From: Nonomuraea rubra
GTDB taxonomy: Bacteria; Actinomycetota; Actinomycetes; Streptosporangiales; Streptosporangiaceae
Assembly: GCF_014207985.1 (NCBI RefSeq)
Contig: NZ_JACHMI010000001.1
Location: 12,631,001 to 12,695,000, forward strand
Direction of reading: 5' to 3'
Length of the DNA stretch: 64,000 nt
Made by a program: the position numbers and the translations under genes. Below are positions 41,113 through 49,196 of the stretch, one piece after another (position 1 is the first letter of the stretch; every line of letters starts with the position of its first letter). The notes under the pieces are model-generated. The model made no database searches and was not told the DNA's origin. It was given only the letters and a program-made list of their open reading frames with translations.

Positions 41113-44100
41113 ATGGGATCATCCCTGCTGTTCCGGCCCACTGGCCTGGCACTGGCCCGGGTGACCACCTACCCCGGCGACCTGGAACTGCCCGAACTGC
41201 TCGACTCAGGAGAACCGGCCGATTCCGCCTGGTTGACCCGCATCTGGGCCCGGCCCGACGTGCGCGCCGCCATCACGGTGGCCACCCCTGCGCTGGCCGA
41301 GCAGACCAGCCAGGCAATCACCAGCGCCGACCCCGCCCGCCAGGCGCGCATCAGCATGGCGGTCGCGTCCTACCTGCTGCGCTGGCAGCGGCGTGCCGTC
41401 CCCTTCGGCCTGTTCGCCGGCGTCACGCCGGTGGAAATCGGCCGCCCGGCCACGGCGGTGATCGGGACACAGCATCAGGTCGTGTTGCGCGCCGACGCAC
41501 AGTGGCTGAACGCCCTCGTCGACCACCTGGAGGCGCACCCCGCCGTGCTGCCGAGCCTGCAGGTGACCACTAACAGCATGATCATGGTTCGCGGGAGACG
41601 GGCCGTGATCCCCGCCCGCCCCGGTGACGGCACCGACCCAGGCCCCTCCCGAGAGGTGTCCATCCGGCACCTGCCCCCCATCCGGACAGCACTGGCCGCG
41701 GCCACTACGCCCATCCCGTTCCGAGAGTTGGCCGACCAGCTCACGGCCGAGTTCCCATGCACGCCACCCGGCACCGTCACCGCCACCCTGACCGCCTTGG
41801 TCAACCAAGGCTTCCTGCTGACCAGCCTCCGCCCGCCCTCAACCATCCAGGACGGCCTGCCCTTCGTCCTCGACCAGCTCCGCGCCGCTGCCGGCGACGC
41901 GCCCGATCTGGCACCCACGCTGACGGCTCTCGCCGACCTCCACCGCGACCTGTCCGCACACCGCGCCATCGTGGACCTGGCCAACCTCGCACCCCTCACC
42001 ACTCGCATGCGCGCTCTGAGCACAGGCGGCGATCGCATGCTCGCCGCCGACACCGCAGCCGATGCCACGATCGCCCTACCCCGGACCGTACTCGACGAGG
42101 CCGCCAAGGCCGCCTCAGCGCTTCTGCGGCTGACCAGCCGCCCGTTCGGCGCCGAGGTGTGGCGCGACTACCACCTGCGCTTCCGCCGCCACTACGGGCC
42201 AGGCGCGGCGGTCCCGGTACGAGAGCTGCTCGCCGACTCCGGCCTCGGCGTGCCGGCGGGGTTCCTCGGCGCCTCCCACGGGCGGCCGGCCCGCGCCATG
42301 CCCGACCGTGACGCCAAGCTCCTGGCCCTGGCGCAGGAAGCCACCGTGGACGGCCGCGACGAGATCGTGCTGAGTGAGCAGGACATCTCGTCGCTGACGG
42401 TCGCCGACGACCCGGCCGAGATGGTCATCCCGCGCCGCGTAGAGCTGGGGTTCGAGCTGCACGCCGAGACCGCCCATCTGCTGGAGCGCGGCCGGTTCCG
42501 GCTGTGGGTGTACGCCACGCCCCGGCCGCAGAGCAGCATGGCCGGCCGGTTCGCTCACCTGCTTCCGCAACCGGCTGTGGAGCAGCTCATCGCCTCCTAC
42601 GAACCCGCGGACGAAGAGGTCGTGACCGCGCAGCTGTCGTTCTCCCCGCGACTGCGCAGCACCGAGAACGTCGTCCGCGTACCGCAACTCCTGCCCGCCG
42701 TGATCCCCCTGGCCGAACATCCCACGCCAGACACACCGGTGATCGCCTTCGACGACCTGGCCGTGACCGCCGACTCCACCCAGATGTACCTGGTGCGGCT
42801 CTCCACCGGCCAGCGCGTCGTACCCCAGGCGCTGCATGCCCTGGAAGCGTCCGCCCACACCCCCGCACTGGCGCGGTTCCTGACCGGGTTGGCGACGGCC
42901 CGCCACGCCATCTACGGGCCCATCGACTTCGGCGTGGCGAGCATGCTGCCGTACCTGCCCAGGATCCGCTACGGCCGCACCGTACTGGCAGCGGCCCGCT
43001 GGCTCCTGCCTGCCTCCGCGCTGGCCGGACCGCGCGAGCCGCTGCCGTTGTGGGAGAAGAGCCTGAGCGACTGGCGGGATCGCTGGCGGGTTCCGTCCGC
43101 GGTCGTTCTGCACCAGAACGGGCAGCGGCTTCCCCTTAACCTGGACAGCCGCCTCGACTGCGTGCTGCTGCGCCGCAGCCTCAACCGAGCGGACCGGGTG
43201 GAACTGCACGAGGCGTCCCGCGCGCCCGAGGCATGGGTAGGCCGCCCCTGTGAGTTCCTGGTCACCTTGACCGCCAACGCGTCAGCCGGCCGGCCGCCGC
43301 GGGCACCCGCAGTCGTGCAGCGTCCCACCGCGACGGTGATGCCGGGTGCCGGCGACCTCATCCACGCCCGACTGCTCGGCCACCCCGACCGCTACAACGA
43401 GATCCTCACCCATCACCTGGGCCATCTCCTGGACTCCCTCGGCCCGATGCGATGGTGGTTCCGCCGCTACCGCGACACCCTCCGGCCCGACAGCATCCAG
43501 GAACTGTGGCTCTACCTTCAGCTCACCGACGCCGACCAGTACAGCACGGCGGCCTCGCATCTAGCCGACTTCGCGTCCGACCTGCAATCGCAGAACCTGC
43601 TCGCCACCTTGTCTCTGCACGCCTATCAGCCGCAGATCGGCCGATACGGCCCCGGCAAGGCGATGGCCGCCGCGCACCGAGTAGCCGCCGCGGACGCCGC
43701 CGTGGCGCTGGCCCAGATCAGAATGGCCGCCTTCGCCAAGCTTCCCGGCCAGGCCATCGCCGCGGCGTCGATGGCCGATCTCGCCGCCGGCCTGGCCACG
43801 TCGGATGAGGGGTACGGGTGGTTGGTCAACCAGTTGCCCCGGCAGCACGGCGAGCTCGACCGGACGCTGCAGGACACGACGTTGCACCTGGCCGACCCCG
43901 TCAACGACGACCATGCCCTACGCGCCCACCCGGGCGGCACCGCCGTAGCCGACGCGTGGGCTCTGCGGCGGGCTGCGCTGCACGACTACCACGCCCAACT
44001 CGGCCGCCACGACTACCTGCCGATCACCGTGCTGCGGTCCCTGCTGCACGACCACCACGCCCGTGCCCTCGGCGTCGATCCCGTCGCCGAGGCCGTGACC

Positions 44101-44163
44101 AACCGGTTGGCCCGCGCCGCCGCCCTACGCCTCCTGATCGTGAGCAAGGAGGCAACGTCGTGA
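41113..44163 (+). CDS. Lantibiotic dehydratase LanB (tRNA-Glu-dependent, full length)
   Basis: The product is 1016 aa; I chose the ATG at 41113 (GGAGAG upstream) over the longer open frame. Glutamylation domain features: 'SYLLRWQRRAVPFGLFAGVTPVEIG' (R-x-x-P-F-G motif), 'VWRDYHLRFRRHYGPGAAVPV' and 'RIRYGRTVLAAARWLL'. From about residue 745 a SpaB_C-type elimination domain follows ('HPDRYNEILTHHLGHLLDSLGPMRWWFRRYRD'). It dehydrates Ser/Thr in the precursor by glutamylation and elimination in the cytoplasm. It is coupled to LanC by GTGA overlap. Confidence 0.93.
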   Translation: MGSSLLFRPTGLALARVTTYPGDLELPELLDSGEPADSAWLTRIWARPDVRAAITVATPALAEQTSQAITSADPARQARISMAVASYLLRWQRRAVPFGLFAGVTPVEIGRPATAVIGTQHQVVLRADAQWLNALVDHLEAHPAVLPSLQVTTNSMIMVRGRRAVIPARPGDGTDPGPSREVSIRHLPPIRTALAAATTPIPFRELADQLTAEFPCTPPGTVTATLTALVNQGFLLTSLRPPSTIQDGLPFVLDQLRAAAGDAPDLAPTLTALADLHRDLSAHRAIVDLANLAPLTTRMRALSTGGDRMLAADTAADATIALPRTVLDEAAKAASALLRLTSRPFGAEVWRDYHLRFRRHYGPGAAVPVRELLADSGLGVPAGFLGASHGRPARAMPDRDAKLLALAQEATVDGRDEIVLSEQDISSLTVADDPAEMVIPRRVELGFELHAETAHLLERGRFRLWVYATPRPQSSMAGRFAHLLPQPAVEQLIASYEPADEEVVTAQLSFSPRLRSTENVVRVPQLLPAVIPLAEHPTPDTPVIAFDDLAVTADSTQMYLVRLSTGQRVVPQALHALEASAHTPALARFLTGLATARHAIYGPIDFGVASMLPYLPRIRYGRTVLAAARWLLPASALAGPREPLPLWEKSLSDWRDRWRVPSAVVLHQNGQRLPLNLDSRLDCVLLRRSLNRADRVELHEASRAPEAWVGRPCEFLVTLTANASAGRPPRAPAVVQRPTATVMPGAGDLIHARLLGHPDRYNEILTHHLGHLLDSLGPMRWWFRRYRDTLRPDSIQELWLYLQLTDADQYSTAASHLADFASDLQSQNLLATLSLHAYQPQIGRYGPGKAMAAAHRVAAADAAVALAQIRMAAFAKLPGQAIAAASMADLAAGLATSDEGYGWLVNQLPRQHGELDRTLQDTTLHLADPVNDDHALRAHPGGTAVADAWALRRAALHDYHAQLGRHDYLPITVLRSLLHDHHARALGVDPVAEAVTNRLARAAALRLLIVSKEATS

Positions 44164-45293
44164 CTGGGCTTGGAGCGCAGTCCCTGGCGAACGGCACGGC
44201 CGGAATGGCGTTGCTGCACATCGAGCGGGCCCATGTCGGCACGGAGAGCTGGTACTCCGCACACACCTGGATCAAGCAGGCCACCAGCGGAGAGATCACT
44301 TCCGCCGACCACGCCGGCCTCTACTACGGGGCTCCCGCCGTCAGCTTCCTTCTGCACGCCGCCCAGGCCGACGGCAGTGAGCGTTACCGCCGTCCGATCA
44401 AGACAATCGACAGCTACGTGACCCGGCTCGCCGAACGGCGCCTCATCCAGGCGACCGCCCGAGCTGACCACGGCGATCCGGCGACGTTCCATGAGTACGA
44501 CCTGTTCTACGGGCTGACCGGGATCGCCGCACTGCTGCTGCGCCATCCGCCCGACGCCGACATCTTGCCCGCGATCCTGCGCCACCTGATCCGGCTCACC
44601 CATCCCACCAGTGACGGGTTGCCCGGCTGGTGGGTGGCCCATGACCCCGACCGCATCAAACCCACCCCTGGCGGGCACGCCAATCTCGGCATGGCCCATG
44701 GTGCCGCCGGCCTGCTCGCCCTGCTGTCCATCGCGACGCGCCAGGGGGTGGCCGTTGACGGGCAGTTCGAGGCGATCGACCGCCTCTGCGTGTGGTTCGA
44801 CCAATGGCGCCAAGACGGCCGAACCGGACCGTGGTGGCCCCAGTGGATCACCCTTCCCGAGCTGGCCGACGGCCGCCTCCGCCAGCCCGGCCCGCCACGC
44901 CCGTCCTGGTGCTACGGCACGCCGGGAATCGCTCGCGCCCTCCAACTGGCCGGCCTCGCCCTTGACGACACCTCTCGCCAGCAGCAGGCGGAGCACGCAC
45001 TGGCTGCTTGCCTCACCGACCCCGCCCAGCTGCGGCACCTCACCGGTCCCGGGCTCTGCCACGGCGTCGCCGGTGTCTACCAAACCGCGTGGCGGGCGGC
45101 CCGTGACGCCCGCACCCGCTCGATCAGCGAACGCCTGCCCTTCCTGGCCGGCCTGCTCGACCGGCACGCCGTCACCACGAAGAACGACGGCAGCCTGCTC
45201 AACGGCGCCGCTGGACTCGCCCTGGCCTCGCACACCTCCGCCCACCAAACGCCCCCGCACTCCGGATGGGACTCATGCCTGCTCATCACGTGA
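44160..45293 (+). CDS. Lanthionine synthetase LanC
   Basis: The product is 377 aa; the GTG at 44160 overlaps the lanB stop and has AAGGAGG upstream. An alpha-toroid cyclase: repeated 'GxxG' turns ('HGAAGLLALLS', 'CHGVAGVYQ', 'NGAAGLALAS') and zinc ligands Cys in 'SWCYGTPGIA' and Cys-His in 'GLCHGVAG'. It catalyses Michael addition of Cys thiols to dehydroamino acids, forming the lanthionine rings. The end overlaps the next gene by 19 bp. Confidence 0.93.
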   Translation: MTGLGAQSLANGTAGMALLHIERAHVGTESWYSAHTWIKQATSGEITSADHAGLYYGAPAVSFLLHAAQADGSERYRRPIKTIDSYVTRLAERRLIQATARADHGDPATFHEYDLFYGLTGIAALLLRHPPDADILPAILRHLIRLTHPTSDGLPGWWVAHDPDRIKPTPGGHANLGMAHGAAGLLALLSIATRQGVAVDGQFEAIDRLCVWFDQWRQDGRTGPWWPQWITLPELADGRLRQPGPPRPSWCYGTPGIARALQLAGLALDDTSRQQQAEHALAACLTDPAQLRHLTGPGLCHGVAGVYQTAWRAARDARTRSISERLPFLAGLLDRHAVTTKNDGSLLNGAAGLALASHTSAHQTPPHSGWDSCLLIT

Positions 45294-46270
45294 CACCCAC
45301 GCGCCCGTTCTCACCACGCAAGATGGCCGAGGCCGTGCAAGCGGTCCTGGCCGGCACCGCTGTCGAGGTCGCCGCAGCCGCCATCAGCGCCCGGCCCGAA
45401 ACCATCAACGATGCGGTCGAGACTTACAAGACCGCCGGATACCAGGCGTTGGAGGCTGGCGTCGCCGATCAGGGTTGGTACAGCGTCCGCGCCGAGTGGT
45501 CCGACTGGGAGAGTGCCGAGCAAGCCGCCGTGACGGAGCTCGGCCCGCGCTTGGACCGCCTCCAGGACCGCGAACTGATCAGCGGATGGTGGTTCATCCG
45601 CAAGCACCCGTGCTGGCGGATCCGGCTACGCCCGCTCGACGGGCTCGCCGACGACGCGAAGCCGGCCATCAACACCGCACTGAACGAGCTGACCAGATCC
45701 GGCGTGCTCTCCCGATGGTGGCCGGTCGTCTACGAGCCCGAAGACGCCTCGTTCGGTGGACCAGTCGGCACCGAGATCGCCCACACCCTGTTCTGCGCTG
45801 ACAGCAGCCACACCCTCGCGTACCTCAGGCAACCCCCGCCAGGCGTCGGCCGCAAGGAAGTGACGCTGCTGCTGTCCACCACCCTGCTGAGCGCGGCCGG
45901 CCTGGACCAGTTCGAGCGCGGCAATCTGTGGAACAGCGTCGCCGAACTACGCCTCCTCCCCACCGACACGCCCCCCAGCCGGCTGGAAGCCCTGGCCGAA
46001 CGGATCCGCCCGCTGATCGCCTCCGACACCGCCTCCACCACCCCGGCCGGGGCATGCGCGTTCGCCGCGCCCTGGGCGGCCTTCTACCGTAAAGCTGGCA
46101 AGCAGCTCGGCGAGGCCGCCGGGGCCGGTCACCTGGACCGGGGCATCCGCCACGTCCTCACCCATGTGGTGATCTTCAACTGGAACCGTCTCGGCCTGCC
46201 CGCCTCCACGCAAGCCGTCCTCAGCCGCGCCGCACGTGAGGCCGTCCTGCCCACCCCGGACCCGGCATGA
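45275..46270 (+). CDS. Thiopeptide-type bacteriocin biosynthesis protein (stand-alone SpaB_C-like)
   Basis: The product is 331 aa from the ATG at 45275 (one at 45266 is possible). An N-terminal ~65-aa helical module ('KMAEAVQAVLAGTAVEVAAAAI') precedes the SpaB_C/thiopep_ocin fold: 'QGWYSVRAEWSDWESAEQAAV', 'GWWFIRKHPCWRIRLRP', 'HVVIFNWNRLGL'. In thiopeptides this fold performs glutamate elimination or macrocyclisation. LanB here already has an elimination domain, so this second copy may act in another step or as a helper. It is coupled to the next gene by ATGA. Confidence 0.88.
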   Translation: MPAHHVTPTRPFSPRKMAEAVQAVLAGTAVEVAAAAISARPETINDAVETYKTAGYQALEAGVADQGWYSVRAEWSDWESAEQAAVTELGPRLDRLQDRELISGWWFIRKHPCWRIRLRPLDGLADDAKPAINTALNELTRSGVLSRWWPVVYEPEDASFGGPVGTEIAHTLFCADSSHTLAYLRQPPPGVGRKEVTLLLSTTLLSAAGLDQFERGNLWNSVAELRLLPTDTPPSRLEALAERIRPLIASDTASTTPAGACAFAAPWAAFYRKAGKQLGEAAGAGHLDRGIRHVLTHVVIFNWNRLGLPASTQAVLSRAAREAVLPTPDPA

Positions 46271-47409
46271 CGGCGAACGAGCTCGCCCAGCTCGTCCACT
46301 GGTTCCCACTGGTCGATCGCCCCCGCCCCACGTACCCGCCCCTCGAAGAACGAGTGGCTGAGGTCACCTCCCTCGCCCGCGACCTAGAGCACACCGACGA
46401 CGTGCTCCTCGGTGCCGCCCGCGTGCTCAACCGCGCCGCACTGATCGCCAGCGACTGCGGCATGCCCGAACTCGCGCGCGAGCTGTGCTGGTGCCAGATC
46501 GCCCCCTACCGCAAACTCGGCCGCCTCACTATCGTGCAGGCCAAACACATGCTCGAACCGGTGGTGAACCTGGCCCGCCTGCGCATGCGAGCAGGTGACG
46601 CCGAGGCGGCATGGGCCTCGATCAGCAACCTCCACCACGCTCTGAGAGCCAACAAGGATGCCGTCGTCGAGGACCAATTGCTGCCAACCGGGGACCTCGA
46701 CGGCACCAAGGAGGAGTACCAACAGCTCTGCGAATGGGCGTGGCGCGCCTACCTCGCCGAAGGCACCCGAGCCCTGGTACGCCTCGGCCGCTGGCGAGAA
46801 GCCCTCGCCCACGTCGACCAGAACAAAGGAATCGGCCTGCACTTGATGGACGGCCGTCAGGTCAAGATCGTGAACTGCTTGCTCGATGGGAACGCCGACG
46901 CCGCTCGCAACGTACTGGACGCCAGCACACTCACCATGCCGTGGGAAACCCAAGTCGCAGCATGCCTCCACGTGATGTGCTGCATCACAGGAGATCAACC
47001 CGCCAAGCGAGTGACCTCCTGGATGATCCACCGATACCTCGCCGGCAGGCCAGAGCATGGGCACGCCATCTTCCGCGCCCGCTTGGGTCTCGCTGTCATT
47101 GACCTCGCCACCTGCGCCGCTCCCGACCAGGCCGGCGCCGCTTACATGCGACTCGTGGAAGAGGCCATCGCATCAGGGGACGGTTACGCGGCGCGGGAAG
47201 TGCTCGCGCACGACAGATGCAGAGCTACCCTCAGCGGCACCGACGAGGAGACGCTCAGCACCGCGGTGAAGGCGACCGGGCTTGGGCTCGGCACCATCTC
47301 AGATCCACTCATGACCGACCTCATCGCTGCTGTGAACAAAAGCGCCACGGCCCTGGCCCGCGCCTTGGACATGCCAGCCTACGTCGTACACGGGCACGCG
47401 CCAGCGTAA
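46267..47409 (+). CDS. Helical-repeat (TPR-like) protein of the lanthipeptide cluster
   Basis: The product is 380 aa; the ATG overlaps the previous stop (ATGA). It is all-helical with TPR-like helix pairs ('GAARVLNRAALIASDCGMPELARELCW', 'PVVNLARLRMRAGDAEAAWASI', 'EGTRALVRLGRWREALAHVD'). Similar proteins accompany FxLD and other actinomycete RiPP clusters and resemble the sensor part of XRE-TPR regulators, but there is no DNA-binding domain here. Function unknown; possibly a scaffold or regulator. Last gene of the operon. Confidence 0.7.
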   Translation: MTANELAQLVHWFPLVDRPRPTYPPLEERVAEVTSLARDLEHTDDVLLGAARVLNRAALIASDCGMPELARELCWCQIAPYRKLGRLTIVQAKHMLEPVVNLARLRMRAGDAEAAWASISNLHHALRANKDAVVEDQLLPTGDLDGTKEEYQQLCEWAWRAYLAEGTRALVRLGRWREALAHVDQNKGIGLHLMDGRQVKIVNCLLDGNADAARNVLDASTLTMPWETQVAACLHVMCCITGDQPAKRVTSWMIHRYLAGRPEHGHAIFRARLGLAVIDLATCAAPDQAGAAYMRLVEEAIASGDGYAAREVLAHDRCRATLSGTDEETLSTAVKATGLGLGTISDPLMTDLIAAVNKSATALARALDMPAYVVHGHAPA

Positions 47410-47457
47410 CACCGTCCTGGCCGTGCCTCTCGTGTCCTGCTCCGTATGGTGTTGGTT

Positions 47458-48770
47458 GTGGCGCATCCAGGACCGTCCGCAGTGGAGATCCACTTATCGG
47501 ACAGGAAGCGGCTCGGCTGATCGGCATGTCAGCGGAGTCGTCGAGGGTGGCGGTCCGGGCGTGGATTGTGCTGGCCTGTGCAGGGCTGGGGATCAGCACG
47601 GCGCAGGTGGCGCGGGATCTGGGCCTTGCGGAGAGCACGGCGCGCAGGCGGCGTGCGGCTTTCGCCCGGGGTGGGCTGGAGGCGCTGGCCGATGAGGTGC
47701 GCACCGGCTGGCCCAAGGTGGAGCCGACGGTGTCGGAGGCTGAGCGGGCGGTGCTGCAGCGATGGGCGCGGCGGGCCAAGTCCGCTCAGGTGTTGGCGAT
47801 GCGCGCGAAGATTGTGCTGGGGTATGCGGACGGTAAGGAGAACAAGCAGATCGCTGAGCAGTTGCGGGTGCATCCGGACACGGTTTCCAAGTGGCTGCGG
47901 CGGTTGTTGCGTCTGCAGCTGGACGGGCTGTTCGATGAGGCGCGCCCAGGACGGCCGCCGTCGATCAGCCTGGACCAGGTCGAGCGGGTGGTGGTGGCCA
48001 CGCTGGAGGAGACGTCGGCAGGCGCCACGCGCTGGACCCGCGCTTCGATGGCGAGCCGCAGCGGGCAGTCGGAGTCGACCATCGGCCGGATCTGGCGGAC
48101 CTTCGATCTCAAGCCGCACCGAACGACAATGTTCAAGCTGTCGGCCGATCCGCTGTTCGTGGAGAAGATCGTGGACGTCGTGGGCCTCTATCACGACCCG
48201 CCGGAACGCGAGGTGGGGCTGTGTATGGATGAGAAGTCGCAGATCCAGGCGCTGGATCGGTCGCAGCCGGTGCTGCCGATGATGCTGGGCATGCCCAAGC
48301 GGCCCACCCACGACTACGTTCGCCATGGCATCACCAGCCTGTTCGCCGCCTTCAACATCGCTGCCCGAAGGGTGATCGGCGAACTGCACCGCCAGCACCG
48401 CGCCGCCGAGTACAAGAAGTTTCTCGTCACCATCGACAAGAGCGTGTCGGCCGAGCTGGACATCCACCTGATCTGCGGCATCTACGGCACCCACAAGACA
48501 CCGGCGATCAGGGCATGGCTGGCTCGCCATCTCCGCTTCCACATGCACTTCACACCGACCGGCTCCTCTGGATCAACCAGGTCGAGCGCTGGTTCGCTAC
48601 CTGATCGACCAGCTCATCCGCCGCGGGGTGCACAAGAGCGTCCAGGCGCTGGAAGAAGACATCCGCGCCTGGATGGACCGCTGGAATACCGACCCCAAGC
48701 CCTGCGTCTGGACTAAGACCGCCAAGGAGATCCCCCGAATCCCTCGCCAAAATATTGGCGACGAATTTCA
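47458..48770 (+). pseudogene. IS630-family transposase, multiply frameshifted
   Basis: The family sequence can be read through four frame changes. 'HPGPSAVEIHLSD' from the GTG at 47458 jumps at ~47505 to 'QEAARLIGMSAESSRVAVRAWIVLACAG'. This runs through the HTH domains and the DDE core ('LCMDEKSQIQALDRSQP', 'KFLVTIDKSVSAELDIHLI', 'MHFTPTGSS') to ~48572. It then shifts to 'WINQVERWF', then at ~48600 to 'YLIDQLIRRGVHKSVQALEEDI', and again at ~48735 ('KTAKEI' then 'ESLAKI'). The catalytic residues are largely present but no single frame joins them, so it is inactive unless the indels are sequencing errors. It lies 48 bp after the lanthipeptide operon. Confidence 0.85.
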
Positions 48771-48780
48771 GGTGGATGAC

Positions 48781-48792
48781 GCTAGCGCTAGC
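48781..48792. repeat. 12-bp palindrome GCTAGCGCTAGC
   Basis: A perfect self-complementary sequence between the IS630 relic and the stop of the 74-aa membrane gene. It contains two overlapping CGCTAG hexamers (with the preceding C), the same hexamer that clusters after the translocase at 30262-30327. Confidence 0.5.
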
Positions 48793-48798
48793 GACATC

Positions 48799-49023
48799 TC
48801 ATCGCTTGGAACGCATGATCCGCCGGATCACCATGACACCGACCAGCCAGAAGAGGCCGTACGCCAGGGGGCGCATCGTCAGGTAGACCGCCGTAATCTG
48901 CCCCCCTCCTTCGACGAAGTAATCGATGGCCAGGTTGAGCAGGAAGAAACCCGCGACAGTGCAGGTCCAGGCCAGCCAGGCCACGCGTGCCTCTCGGCTC
49001 CAGCCCTTGGGACCGATCACCAT
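48799..49023 (-). CDS. 74-aa two-helix membrane protein, candidate immunity protein for the RHS toxin
   Basis: I chose the ATG at 49023, preceded by GGAAGGAAGGGGG; the longer frame has no ribosome site. 'EARVAWLAWTCTVAGFFLLNLAIDYFVEGGG' and 'AYGLFWLVGVMVIRRIM' give two TM helices ending in a basic tail. No family is recognised. It is the gene directly downstream of the RHS protein on the same strand (173 bp gap), where polymorphic toxins keep their immunity gene; the assignment rests on position only. Confidence 0.6.
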   Translation of the reverse strand: MVIGPKGWSREARVAWLAWTCTVAGFFLLNLAIDYFVEGGGQITAVYLTMRPLAYGLFWLVGVMVIRRIMRSKR

Positions 49024-49126
49024 GGACCCCCTTCCTTCCCGCGCCCGGACGGCGTCATCTGATGGCTGGCCTGAAACGGATGATTTCACTGACCTTACCC
49101 CCGGGGGCGAGAAGACATTCCCTCTC

Positions 49127-49149
49127 GACCCCGGGGATCATACGGGGTC
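49127..49149 (-). terminator. Hairpin downstream of the RHS gene
   Basis: GACCCCG and CGGGGTC form a 7-bp stem with a 9-base loop, 47 bp after the RHS stop codon on the minus strand. A palindromic CCCCCGGGGG lies just beyond (about 49098-49107). Confidence 0.45.
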
Positions 49150-49196
49150 AGCCCATGGCAGTGCACATAGGCCGTTCGTAAGGTTCTAGCCGATTC

